Of a DNA stretch of 54,750 nucleotides, positions 16,503 through 25,800 are shown in pieces; the first letter of the stretch is position 1, and every line of letters starts with the position of its first letter. This stretch comes from Streptomyces sp. ISL-66 (GTDB lineage Bacteria; Actinomycetota; Actinomycetes; Streptomycetales; Streptomycetaceae). The stretch lies in the NCBI RefSeq assembly GCF_018614135.1, contig NZ_JAGGOW010000026.1, positions 1-54,750 on the forward strand, read 5' to 3'. A program made the position numbers and the translations under genes. Under the pieces are notes generated by a model. It made no database searches. It saw only the letters and a list, made by a program, of their open reading frames with translations, and had not been told where the DNA came from.

Positions 16503-18110
16503 TCAGGTCCGCAGCCAGACCGCCGTGTCCTGCGGAAGCAGCCCGTTGCCCTCCAGGGCGCGGCTGCTCAGCAGGAGGTCCGTGTGGGCCGGCAACGGCA
16601 CGGGCCGCGGCGACAGGTTGGCCATGCAGACCAGCCCGTCGGGACGGGCGAAGGCCAGTACGCCGGGCGGCGCGGCCAGCCACTCCAGCGATCCGCCGCC
16701 GAAGCCGCCGGCGGCGCGGCGCAGTCCGAGGGCCGTCCGGTACAGGGTGAGCATCGAGGCCGGGTCGCCGGCCTGCCGGTCCGCGGCGTACACCGGCCAG
16801 GACTCGGGCTGGGGCAACCAGGCGTCGTGCCAGGGCTCGGCGGTCCAGGGCAGCGGGACCCGGCACCCGTCGCGACCCGGGTCGGTACCGCCGGAGCGGA
16901 AGTGCATCGGGTCCTGGATGCGGTCGAGCGGGATGTCGGCCTCCGGAAGCCCGAGTTCCTCGCCCTGGTAGACGTACACGGCGCCCGGAAGGGCGAGCGT
17001 CAGCAGGGCGGCGGCGCGTGCTCGCCGGGTGCCGAGGTCCAGGTCGGTCGGGGTCCCGAAGGCCTTGGCGGCGAAGTCGAAACCCGTCTCGGCGCGCCCG
17101 TAGCGGGTGACGGTACGGGTCACGTCGTGGTTGCACAGCACCCAGGTGGCCGGGGCGCCGACGGGGGCGTGCTCGGCAAGGGTCTCCTCGATGGAGGTGC
17201 GCAGCCGGTCGGCGTCCCACGGGCAGCTGAGGAAAGAGAAGTTGAAGGCGGTGTGCAGCTCGTCGGGGCGCAGGTAGCGGGCGAACCGCTCGGTGTCCGG
17301 CAGCCAGACCTCGCCGACGAAGACGGCTCCGTACTCGTCGGCGATGGCGCGCCACGACCGGTAGATGGTGTGGAGGTCGTCGCGGTCGATGTACGGGTGG
17401 CCCTCCCCGGACCAGGGCTCGGGCGAGCGCCCGGCCAGGTCGGGCAGGGCCGGGTCCTTGGCGAGCAGGGCCGCGGAGTCGATCCGTACGCCGGACACTC
17501 CGCGCTCGAACCAGAACCGCAGGACTTCTTCGTGCTCCCGGCGGACGGCGGGGTGGTCCCAGTTCAGGTCGGGCTGCTGCGGGGTGAAGAGGTGCAGGTA
17601 CCACTCCCCGTCCGGTACCCGCGTCCAGGTGGCGGCGCCGTTGAACTGCGAGGGCCAGTCCCCGGGCGGCAGTTGGCCGTGCTCGCCGCGGCCGGGGCGG
17701 AAGTGGAAGAGCTCGCGCTCGGGGCTGCCGGGGCCGGCCGCGAGGGCGGCCTGGAACCAGGCGTGCTGGTCGGACACGTGGTTCGGGACGATGTCGACGA
17801 TGGTGCGGATGCCCAGCTCGCGGACCTCGGCGATGAGCTTCTCGGCCTCGGCCAGGGTGCCGAAGGCGGGGTCGATGGTGCGGTAGTCGGCGACGTCGTA
17901 GCCGCCGTCGGCGAGCGGGGAGAGGTACCAGGGGGTGAACCAGAGGGCGTCCACGCCCAGTTCGGCGAGGTAGGGAAGGCGCGCCCGGACGCCCACGAGG
18001 TCACCGGTGCCGTCCCCGTCGCCGTCGGCGAAGCTCCGTACGTACACCTGGTAGATGGCGGCCGAGCGCCACCAGTCGGCGGCGTCTTCGGGCAGGGGAA
18101 AGTCAGCCAC
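16503..18110 (-). CDS. GH13 alpha-glucosidase, intracellular
   Basis: A retaining glycoside hydrolase of family 13 with 535 residues and no signal peptide, so it acts on imported oligosaccharides. Conserved regions: DIVPNH (region I), GVRIDSA with nucleophile D211, FVGEVWL with acid/base E267, and CNHD with D329. The (beta/alpha)8 barrel is followed by a short C-terminal beta domain. The start is GTG at 18110 with AAAGGA upstream. It is the last gene of the binding protein-permease-permease-glucosidase operon, the same order as the Streptomyces malEFG-aglA operon. Likely job: release of glucose from alpha-glucosides such as maltose or nigerose taken up by the transporter. Linkage specificity cannot be read from the sequence. 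Confidence 0.92.
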   Translation of the reverse strand: MADFPLPEDAADWWRSAAIYQVYVRSFADGDGDGTGDLVGVRARLPYLAELGVDALWFTPWYLSPLADGGYDVADYRTIDPAFGTLAEAEKLIAEVRELGIRTIVDIVPNHVSDQHAWFQAALAAGPGSPERELFHFRPGRGEHGQLPPGDWPSQFNGAATWTRVPDGEWYLHLFTPQQPDLNWDHPAVRREHEEVLRFWFERGVSGVRIDSAALLAKDPALPDLAGRSPEPWSGEGHPYIDRDDLHTIYRSWRAIADEYGAVFVGEVWLPDTERFARYLRPDELHTAFNFSFLSCPWDADRLRTSIEETLAEHAPVGAPATWVLCNHDVTRTVTRYGRAETGFDFAAKAFGTPTDLDLGTRRARAAALLTLALPGAVYVYQGEELGLPEADIPLDRIQDPMHFRSGGTDPGRDGCRVPLPWTAEPWHDAWLPQPESWPVYAADRQAGDPASMLTLYRTALGLRRAAGGFGGGSLEWLAAPPGVLAFARPDGLVCMANLSPRPVPLPAHTDLLLSSRALEGNGLLPQDTAVWLRT

Positions 18111-18161
18111 GGAGGGGTCCTTTCACGGGGGGCGGCCGGGCGTGGCGGCGGATCGGGGTTC

Positions 18162-19037
18162 TCACCCCTTGAGGGAGCCTGCCGTCAGGCCGCTCATGAT
18201 GTTGCGCTGGAAGATCAGGAAGATGATGAGCGTGGGCGCCGAGGCCATCGCGAGCGCGGCGACGAGGTGGTTCTCGGGCACTCCCCTGGCCAGTGAGTAG
18301 ATGCCGACGTTGAGCGTCTGCAGGGCCGGGTCGGGGAGGGTGAGCATCGGCCAGAGGAAGTCTTTCCAGACTCCGACGACCGCGAAGATCGACACGACTC
18401 CGAGGATGGGACGGGACATCGGCAGGACGACGGAGCGCAGGGTGCGCAGGGCGCAGGCCCCGTCGATGGCGGCGGCGTCGAGGATCTCTCGGGGTATGGA
18501 GTCGAAGAATCGTTTGAGCAGGAAGATGTTGAAGGCGTTGGTGACCGACGGCAGCCAGATCACCCACGGCGTGTTGAGCAGGTTCCGCTGGATGAGCGGC
18601 ATGTCCAGGACCGTGAGGTACTGCGGTACGACGAGGACGGTGGCCGGGATCATCAGGGTGGCGAGCATCATGCCGAGGACGGCTTTGCCGAAGACCGGCC
18701 GGAGCTTGGACAGCGAGTACGCCGCGGCGACGTCGAGGACGAGCTGGAAGGCCAGCGCTCCGAATGCGTAGTAGAGGGTGTTGAACAGCAGCTTGGCGAG
18801 GTCCATGACCTTCCAGGCCGCGGAGTAGTTCTCCGGGTTCAGGGAGTCCGGTACGAGGGTCGGCGGGAGCTGGGTGAACTCCTGGGTGCTCTTGAGGCCG
18901 TTGGCCACCATCCAGTAGAGGGGGCCGAGGAAGACGGCCGTGAAGCCGATGACGACCAGCGCCAGGACGGTCCAGTAGGCGATCTTGCCCCGGGTGCGGC
19001 CGAGTTGGGCCGGCGATATCAGCGTGCGCTCCGCCAT
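18162..19037 (-). CDS. ABC sugar transporter permease, MalG-like
   Basis: Inner-membrane subunit of a carbohydrate-uptake ABC importer, 291 residues with six predicted transmembrane segments. The cytoplasmic EAA loop is visible (DAAAIDGACALRTLRSVVLP), where the shared ATPase docks. The ATG at 19037 lies 14 bp after the stop codon of the partner permease with GGGAG upstream. No ATPase gene is present in the locus; Streptomyces CUT1 importers normally share the ATPase MsiK encoded elsewhere. Confidence 0.94.
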   Translation of the reverse strand: MAERTLISPAQLGRTRGKIAYWTVLALVVIGFTAVFLGPLYWMVANGLKSTQEFTQLPPTLVPDSLNPENYSAAWKVMDLAKLLFNTLYYAFGALAFQLVLDVAAAYSLSKLRPVFGKAVLGMMLATLMIPATVLVVPQYLTVLDMPLIQRNLLNTPWVIWLPSVTNAFNIFLLKRFFDSIPREILDAAAIDGACALRTLRSVVLPMSRPILGVVSIFAVVGVWKDFLWPMLTLPDPALQTLNVGIYSLARGVPENHLVAALAMASAPTLIIFLIFQRNIMSGLTAGSLKG

Positions 19038-19051
19038 GTCAGGTGCTCCCG

Positions 19052-19960
19052 TCAGTTCTCGTTGTCGCGGCTCAGCCGGACGTACACGGCGGAGAAGCCG
19101 GCGAGCAGGACGAGCAGGCACAGGCCCAGGGCCGCGGCGCCGCCGTACTGGTTGAAGCTGAAGGCGTACTGGTAGATGAGGACGACGACGGTGGTGGTCG
19201 CGCCCTCGGGACCGGCGCCGCCGGTCAGCATGAAGGGCTCCACGAACACCTGCATCGTGGCGATGATCTGCATGAGCAGCATCAGCGAGAGGATGAGCTT
19301 GGTCTGCGGGATCGTGACGTGCCAGATCTTGCGCAGCACCCCGGCTCCGTCGAGTTCGGCCGCTTCGTAGAGCTCGCCAGGGATTCCCTGGAGGGCCGCC
19401 AGGTAGATCAGGGTCGCGCCGCCCATGTTCATCCACGTGGAAGCGATGACGACAGACAGCATCGCGGTGTCGGTGGATTGCAGCCAGTCTTGCGCCGGAA
19501 GGTGCAGGAATTCCAGAATCCTGTTGAAGATGCCGTAACCCGGGTCGTAGAAGTACTTGAAGAGCAGGATCGAGGCCACCGGCGGCATCATCACCGGGAG
19601 GTAGACCAGCAGCCGCAAGTAGCCCTGCGCGTGCCGGAATTCGTTGAGTACGAGGGAGACCGCGAACGGGACGACGAAGCCGAGGACCAGCGCGAGTCCG
19701 GTGAAGAGCAGGGTGTTGCGCCAGGCTTGCCAGAAGGCCGGATCGTTGAAGACGTAGCGGAAGTTGTCCCAGCCGACCCAGCGGACGGATCCGCCCTCGG
19801 TCTTCTGGAAGGCCAGCAGGAACTCCCGGATCATCGGGTACCAGGAGAAGAAGGAGAAACAGAGCACGGCGCCGATGAGAAAGCCGTGGGCCGTGATGTT
19901 CCGCTTGAACGCCCGGACGAATTCCTCGCGGGAGGTACCGGACAGGGTGGGAGCCGACAT
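19052..19960 (-). CDS. ABC sugar transporter permease, MalF-like
   Basis: The first permease of the importer, 302 residues with six predicted transmembrane helices. The EAA motif reads EAAELDGAGVLRKIWHVTIP. There is no large periplasmic-type loop, as usual for Gram-positive MalF relatives. It follows the binding-protein gene after a hairpin-containing 104-bp spacer and is tightly followed by the MalG-like gene. It forms a heterodimeric channel with that protein. Confidence 0.94.
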   Translation of the reverse strand: MSAPTLSGTSREEFVRAFKRNITAHGFLIGAVLCFSFFSWYPMIREFLLAFQKTEGGSVRWVGWDNFRYVFNDPAFWQAWRNTLLFTGLALVLGFVVPFAVSLVLNEFRHAQGYLRLLVYLPVMMPPVASILLFKYFYDPGYGIFNRILEFLHLPAQDWLQSTDTAMLSVVIASTWMNMGGATLIYLAALQGIPGELYEAAELDGAGVLRKIWHVTIPQTKLILSLMLLMQIIATMQVFVEPFMLTGGAGPEGATTTVVVLIYQYAFSFNQYGGAAALGLCLLVLLAGFSAVYVRLSRDNEN

Positions 19961-20025
19961 CGCCGCTCGCTCCTAGGTGGGTCGTCGCGATCGGTCTGCG
20001 GGTACGGGGGCCGGCGGCGGGTCCG

Positions 20026-20058
20026 GGCCGGGGAGGCCCGCCCGGACCTCCCCCGGCC
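20026..20058 (-). terminator. Intercistronic stem-loop between binding protein and permease genes
   Basis: An 11-bp GC stem with one bulge (arms 20026-20036 and 20047-20058) starts a few bases after the binding-protein stop. Such hairpins commonly attenuate transcription or protect the upstream mRNA, so more binding protein than permease is made. Confidence 0.65.
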
Positions 20059-20064
20059 GGGCCG

Positions 20065-21465
20065 CTACTGGTTGGCCAGCACCTGGTTGACCGCCTTCTC
20101 GGCTTCCGTCAGGAGCTGCGTCGAGTCCGCGTCCTTGTTGGTCAGGACGCCCGACATCACCTTGTCGAGGACCTTGTAGACCTCCTGGGCCTTCACCGGC
20201 TCGGCCTTGCCGGCCACCGGGTTGTCCAGGAAGGGCTTGAAGTTGACGACCGGCATGGTGGCGCTGGCGGCCTTCAGTTCGCCGTCCTTGGCCTTGCTCG
20301 CGCCGGTGAAGAAGGCGGGCTGGGGAAGGCCGACCGGCAGGCCGTCGGCCTTGGAGCGGTCGTACTGGAACTGGCCCTTGCCGACGGAGAGCGTCTTGAA
20401 GTTCAGCCAGGCGATCGCGGCCTTGACCTTGTCGGGCGAGCTGCCCTTCTTGATCATGTAGCCGTTGCCGCCGGCCAGCGTGGCGGCGCCGCCGGGGATG
20501 GGGCCCATGCCGAAGTTCTCGTACGCGGCTCCGAGCTGCTGGACCATGTACGTGATGTCGTCGGGCGCGGCCAGGAACATGCCGAGCTTGTCCGAGGCCA
20601 TCTGCTTCTGCAAGTCACCCCACTTGAGCAGCTGGGTCTTGCCCATGCTGTCGTCCTCCCAGCGCATGGCGTGAAGGTTGTCGACGATCCTCTTGCCGGT
20701 GGGGTTGTTGAAGGCCGCCTTGCCGTCGGAGCCGACGATGTCGCCGCCCATGCCGTACATGGCCGCCGTGTAGTGCCAGCCGCCGGTGTTCTCGACGCTG
20801 TACTCGCCGTAGCCGGCGGTGCCGTTTCCGAGGGCCGCGATCTTCTTGGCGGCCGTCCGGATCTCGTCCCAGGTGCGCGGCGGCTGGTCGGGGTCGAGGC
20901 CCGCCTGCTGGAAGAGCTTGCGGTTGACCAGCAGGCCCATCGTGTAGTTGCTGGTGGGCAGGCCGTAGAGCTTGCCGTCCCGCTTGAGGATGCCCGTGAC
21001 GTTCTTGTCGATGTCGTCGAAGGCCGGCACCGACTTGGCGTTGACGTAGGGCGCGATGTCCTCGGCGCCGTCGTTGTCCAGCACCTGCTGGAGGTCGGTG
21101 AAGTAGGCGTAGAACACGTCCGGCTGGGACTTGGCCTTGAGCATCGCGGTGAAGCGCGGGGGTTCCAGGCACTGGCCCGGGGTGGAGCGGCCCTCGATCG
21201 TGACGTTCGGGTAGGTCTTGTTGAACTCCGCCACGTCCTCCTTCCACTCCTTGAGCTCGGCCGCCTTCGCCGCGGGCGGCATGCAGTCGATGGAGAGGGT
21301 GACCTTCGTCTTCGGGTCGAGCGGTGCGGAGGCGTCACCGGAACCGCCGGCCGGCTGGTTCTTGGTGTCGTCGCCACCGCTGCTCGTACCGCAGGCCGCG
21401 AGGGCGGTGACGGCGAGCGCCGAGACGAGGGCGGCCGCGGTGTTGCGGCGGATGTTGGTTCTCAT
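20065..21465 (-). CDS. ABC transporter solute-binding lipoprotein for sugars
   Basis: Extracellular substrate-binding protein, 466 residues. The lipoprotein signal ends in LAAC with lipidated Cys25 (SALAVTALAACGTSSGG). A Gly/Ser/Asp-rich linker follows, then a family 1 binding fold (NKTYPNVTIEGRS, YGLPTSNYTMGLLVN, WEDDSMGKTQLL). Two extra cysteines near the mature N-terminus (SIDCMPP and PGQCLEPP) could form a disulfide; I do not recognise this in MalE. The start at 21465 has GAAGGGGA upstream. A LacI-like operator lies about 100 bp upstream. The substrate is probably an alpha-glucan oligosaccharide released by the nearby GH87 enzyme; this is inferred from context. Confidence 0.92.
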   Translation of the reverse strand: MRTNIRRNTAAALVSALAVTALAACGTSSGGDDTKNQPAGGSGDASAPLDPKTKVTLSIDCMPPAAKAAELKEWKEDVAEFNKTYPNVTIEGRSTPGQCLEPPRFTAMLKAKSQPDVFYAYFTDLQQVLDNDGAEDIAPYVNAKSVPAFDDIDKNVTGILKRDGKLYGLPTSNYTMGLLVNRKLFQQAGLDPDQPPRTWDEIRTAAKKIAALGNGTAGYGEYSVENTGGWHYTAAMYGMGGDIVGSDGKAAFNNPTGKRIVDNLHAMRWEDDSMGKTQLLKWGDLQKQMASDKLGMFLAAPDDITYMVQQLGAAYENFGMGPIPGGAATLAGGNGYMIKKGSSPDKVKAAIAWLNFKTLSVGKGQFQYDRSKADGLPVGLPQPAFFTGASKAKDGELKAASATMPVVNFKPFLDNPVAGKAEPVKAQEVYKVLDKVMSGVLTNKDADSTQLLTEAEKAVNQVLANQ

Positions 21466-21562
21466 CGGTGGTCCCCTTCGAGCATCAAGCAGGAGGCTGG
21501 GGGCGAGCGTGGGGGCGAGCGCGGCACACTCAACCACCACCCACAGACGAACGCAATATCGC

Positions 21563-21578
21563 GCGCAGATTACGCAAG
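21563..21578 (-). promoter_or_regulatory. LacI-type operator upstream of the transporter operon
   Basis: On the minus strand CTTGCGTAATCTGCGC matches 13 of 16 bases with a site upstream of the LacI gene (CTTGCATGATTTGCGC) and 13 of 16 with one upstream of the GH87 gene (CTTGCGCAATCTGGAC). CTTGCAG-like heptamers are known MalR targets in Streptomyces. The similarity is seen; binding is inferred. Confidence 0.6.
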
Positions 21579-21621
21579 AGATTGGCAGTAAGGCTCCGAT
21601 GCGTCGGGCGGAGAACGCAAA

Positions 21622-21662
21622 ACAGGGCTCCGAAGCGTCAGTGGGACGCTTCGGAGCCCTGT
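21622..21662 (-). terminator. Rho-independent terminator of the LacI gene
   Basis: A perfect 18-bp stem (ACAGGGCTCCGAAGCGTC with its complement) and 5-nt loop, followed on the minus strand by GTTTTGCG. It lies 28 bp after the LacI stop and separates that gene from the transporter operon, which therefore needs its own promoter. Confidence 0.92.
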
Positions 21663-21689
21663 ACTCGCGGGGCCAAGCCGGGTGGAACC

Positions 21690-22709
21690 CTACGCGGGCC
21701 GGCGGCGCGGGGCCTGCCCCGTGGAGCTGCGCACCACGAGCTCGGGCTCGAAGAGCAGCTCTCCGGGCTGTACGGCCGCCCCCTGGATCTGCGCGGTGAG
21801 CAGCTCCACGGCGGCCCGGCCCATGGCCTCGATGGGCTGGCGCACGGTGGTCAGCGGGGGCTCCGTGCAGTTCATGAAGGCCGAGTCGTCGTACCCGACG
21901 ACGGACACGTCCCCGGGTACGCCAAGCCCCCGGCGGCGGGCTGCCCGGATGGCTCCCAGGGCCAGCGGGTCGCTCGCGCAGATGATGCCGGTGACCCCCC
22001 GGTCGAGCAGCCTGGTGGTGGCCGCGTGGCCGCCCTCCAGGGAGAACAGCGCCCGCTCCACGTGCTCGGCGGGCAGCTCGCCGCCGGCCGCGGCGGCGAC
22101 GGTCTGGGCCGCCACCAGCTTGCGCAGGGAAGGGATGTGGTCGGGCGGGCCCAGCACCAGGCCGATGCGCTCGTGGCCGAGAGAGGCCAAGTGGCGCCAG
22201 GCCTGCTCGACCGCGACGGCGTCGTCGCAGGACACGCACGGGAAGCCGAGGTCCTCTATCGAGGCGTTGATGAGCACCACCGGGACCTTGCGGTCGTGCA
22301 GCAGCCGGTAGTGCTCGTGCGGGGCGTCGGCCTGCGCGAAGAGCCCGCCGGCGAAGACCACTCCGGACACTTGCTGCTGGAGCAGGAGCTCGACGTAGTC
22401 GGCCTCGGACACCCCGCCGGTGGTCTGCGTGCAGAGCACCGGGGTCAGTCCCTGCTGGGCCAGCGCGCCGCCGATGACCTCGGCGAAGGCCGGGAAGATG
22501 GGGTTCTGGAGTTCGGGCAGGACCAGGCCGACCAGCCGGGCGCGCTCGCCGCGCAGCTGGGTGGGGCGCTCGTAGCCGAGGACGTCGAGGGCGGTGAGCA
22601 CGGACTGGCGGGTCGCCTGCGAGACGCCCGGCTTGCCGTTGAGCACCCGGCTGACCGTTGCCTCGCTGACCCCCACCTTCTTCGCCACTTGAGCAAGTCG
22701 TCGCGTCAT
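21690..22709 (-). CDS. LacI-family transcriptional repressor (MalR-like)
   Basis: Repressor of about 339 residues. The N-terminal LacI helix-turn-helix is clear (MTRRLAQVAKKVGVSEATVS, then RVLNGKPGVS). A periplasmic-binding-protein-like sensor domain follows (ARLVGLVLPELQNPIFPAFA, GHERIGLVLGPPDH, VSVVGYDDSAFM). It resembles Streptomyces MalR-type regulators of alpha-glucoside operons. The ATG at 22709 gives the standard family N-terminus but has no clear ribosome binding site; ATG at 22733 adds eight residues and has AAGGA just upstream. Gene order LacI, binding protein, permeases and glucosidase on one strand suggests it controls the locus. CTTGC-type repeats lie in front of its own gene, the transporter and the GH87 gene. 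Confidence 0.95.
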   Translation of the reverse strand: MTRRLAQVAKKVGVSEATVSRVLNGKPGVSQATRQSVLTALDVLGYERPTQLRGERARLVGLVLPELQNPIFPAFAEVIGGALAQQGLTPVLCTQTTGGVSEADYVELLLQQQVSGVVFAGGLFAQADAPHEHYRLLHDRKVPVVLINASIEDLGFPCVSCDDAVAVEQAWRHLASLGHERIGLVLGPPDHIPSLRKLVAAQTVAAAAGGELPAEHVERALFSLEGGHAATTRLLDRGVTGIICASDPLALGAIRAARRRGLGVPGDVSVVGYDDSAFMNCTEPPLTTVRQPIEAMGRAAVELLTAQIQGAAVQPGELLFEPELVVRSSTGQAPRRRPA

Positions 22710-22722
22710 GAGCGCAAGACTA

Positions 22723-22747
22723 GCGCAAATCATGCAAGTTCCTTGCA
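22723..22747 (-). promoter_or_regulatory. Operator cluster upstream of the LacI gene
   Basis: It contains CTTGCATGATTTGCGC on the minus strand (22723-22738) and an overlapping perfect dyad TGCAAG-TTC-CTTGCA (22733-22747). A further TTGCGC copy lies toward the start codon. It suggests autoregulation. Confidence 0.55.
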
Positions 22748-22821
22748 GTGCGATTACAGCCAGTTTGGCCCATCGGAATCCGGCGCGGAACCCCTGTGAC
22801 CCCCTCTGTACCGCACAAGGG

Positions 22822-22857
22822 GGCGGCGGGGCGCCCCCAAAGGGGTGCCCCGCCGCC
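22822..22857 (-). terminator. Stem-loop terminator of the GH87 gene
   Basis: A 16-bp GC stem (arms 22822-22837 and 22842-22857, one G-U pair) with a CAAA loop, starting 10 bp past the GH87 stop codon on the minus strand. Confidence 0.85.
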
Positions 22858-22867
22858 CCGCCGCCCG

Positions 22868-25800
22868 CTACGGCAGCTGGTTGATCCTGAACGTCGAGGT
22901 CGTGTTGCGCACGTCCACGGCGTTGTCGCTCATCTTCAGGTTGTGGATGGTGACCTCACCCACCGCCGGACCCTGCCCTGCCTCGGGCATCTCGTTCACC
23001 CAGAGACCGAACCCGGACTTGGCGTCGTAGGCGTCGCCACTCTTCTTCGCCCCGGTGACGGTGATGTCCCTCAGGATGGTGTCCTTGATGGGATTGACCG
23101 GCTGGCCGCCGACGTACTGCGTCTGGAACATGATTCCGCTGTACGTCGGGTCGATGATGTCGACGTTGTTGATCCGGATCCCCTGGAACACCTTGGAAGC
23201 CGAGAAGATCCAGATTCCGGGGAAGGTCTGCGAACCCCAGAAGTGGCCGCCGGACCGGACGATCGAGATGTTCTCGAAGGTCGTCGGGTCGGTCCCGAAC
23301 CCGTTCATCGGATACCCGAAGTCCAGCGAGCTGATGGTGATGCCCGAGTAGACGAGGGTGTCGGCGATGTAGACGTTGCGGAAGGTGTTGTTGAAGCCGC
23401 CGTAGACGGCTACACCGGCCGCGCGCCACGTCAGGATCGTGGTCAGGTTCTCGTAGACGTTGTTCTTCATGTCCGCGCCGCCCGCGTCGATCGCGGAGAA
23501 CAGCACGAAGCTGTCGTCACCCGTGGAGCGCGCCTCGTTGTTGGCGACGAGGTTGTCCGTGCTGCCGTTGGTCATGTTGATGCCGTCGGCGAAGGTGTCG
23601 CGGATCCGCGAGTTCTGGAGGGTGATGCGGTCGGTGTTGGCACCCCAGTAGAGGCACACCGTGTGTTCGTTCCAGATGTTGTCGATGGTCATGTCCGTGA
23701 CGTTCGAGAAGTCGAAGACCTTGCCCGGACCGTCGATGCGCGAGGTGTAGTTGCCGAAGTAGGCGAAGCCCGAGAAGGACGAGCCCTTCGCGGTGCCCTC
23801 CGCGCGCCAGCCGATGTCCGTGTTGTCCTGCGAGGCAGGGGCGTGGAAGCGGGTGAACCACGGTCCGGCCCCGGCGACCTGCACGGCCTTGCCGTACACC
23901 TGGAACTTGCTCGCCGTCTCGTACTCGCCCGGCGGCAGGTAGACGCCCACGAGCTTGCCCGTGGTGTCCATGCGGACCTTGTCCAGGGCGTTCTGCACGT
24001 CCTGGTGGGTGAATCCGGCGGGCACCGTGTACGTCGCCGGGTCGGGGTTGGGGATCACCGTGGCCTGTTCCAGGCTCACGAAGTCGATCGCGTAGGTGGA
24101 GGTGTTGGCCGCGTCCTTCTGGAGGCGGATCTTGCTGCCCTGCGGGACGGTCTCGCCGAGGAGGATGTTGGCCTCGTCGTAGATGTGCCGCGGGGCGCCC
24201 GCGCCCGGCGAGTTGCCCGGACCGGCCTCGGCTCCGTAGAGCCAGGCGTACTTCGAGGTCAGCGGCAGGGCCTTCTTGAGGACGCCGTTGACGTAGACGT
24301 TGATGGTGGAGTCGATGCCGCCGCCGCCCGGGGCGTCGGGGATCGAGAAGCGGGTCACCAGGGTGTTGGTCGCGGCCCGGGTGGTGAATTCGACGTACTC
24401 GCCCGTCGCGTCGAGGTTCACGGCCTTGCGGCCCGAGGCCTCGCCGGCGATGTCGCCGATGGTGCGGTTGGGGCCGACGACATTGGCTCCGGCGCCGACC
24501 ACGCCGTCCTCCGCCTCGTACATGTCGAACGGCATGTTCGCCCCGCGGCCGACGAAGAAGGGCTTGGTGGTGGTGTTGTTGGCGCGCTTGACCGGCAGTT
24601 CGTTGGCGTCGTCGGCGAGGACCACCTTGACGGTGTACTTGCCGTTGGCCGCGGTCCAGTTGCCGAGTGCGATCGGGGCCGTCGAGGCACCGGCCGCGAG
24701 CGCGCCGCCGAAGGAGCCCGTCAGGGTGCGGACCGTGGCGCCGGCCGCGTCCTGCAGGGTGAGGGTGACGTTGTGCGTGCCCGTCGCGGCGGCCACGGTG
24801 CCCTGGTTCTTGACGGTGACGCTGAACGCCACCGACTGGCCGGCGGACGGGGCGCTGGGCGACCAGCCGACGGACGAGGCGATCAGGTCCGAGCTGTCGA
24901 CCGGGCGGACCACCAGCGGGGAGCCGCTGAAGGTGTTGTTGGTTTCGTTCTGCTCGACGACGGTGTTCGCCTCGTCGACGATCGCGCTCAGCGGGTACGA
25001 ACCGGCGTCGCGCGGACCGATGCCCGCGGTGACGGTCGCCGCGGCGCCGGCGGCCAGCGCGGGCACGCTGGCGGTGGCGATCTTCGAGCCGCCGAGCCGG
25101 AAGGAGACGGCGGTCGCGGCGGCCGGGGCGGGGCCGGTGTTCTTGACGGTGGCGGACAGGGTGACGGAGTCCGACTCGACGGGGGCCGCCGGGCTGGCGC
25201 TCAGGGCGGTGACCTGCAGGTCCGGGTTGGGCGCCGGGACGCCGATGACCTGGAACTCCGCGATCTGGCCGTTGGAGGAGCCCGTGTTGGAGGTGAAGCG
25301 CAGCTGCACGTCCGCGAGCCGGGCGCTCAGCGGGATGGTGACGGTGTTGGATCCGGCGGCCGGGTTGAAGACGTAGTCCTTGGCGGCGACCAGGCTGGTG
25401 ACGCCCGAGGCGCCCTGCTCCCGGCCGAGGACCTGGATGTTCTGGGTCCGGGTGCCCCAGCTGCTGTCCGGGTTGAGCTTGAGGACCAGGCGGTCGATGT
25501 CGGCGTTGGCGCCGAGGGCGACGGTCAGGGTGCTCGGGTAGGCGCCGCCGGCGCCCTCCCAGTAGGTGGCGGTGCTGTTGTCGTTGGCGTTCTCCGCGAC
25601 GAAGGTGTGGATCACGGAGGAGCCGGTGATCGGCTTGCCGACGGCCAGGTTGGAGCCGCCGCCTCCGCTGCCGTTGCGCGTGACGGAATTGCTGTCGCCG
25701 GAGCGGTTGCCCGCCGCGTCCTTGGCGCGGACGAAGTAGCTGACGGTGGCGGTGGCCGGCTGGGTGTCGGTGTGGGTGGTCACGTTGCCGGCGACCGTGG

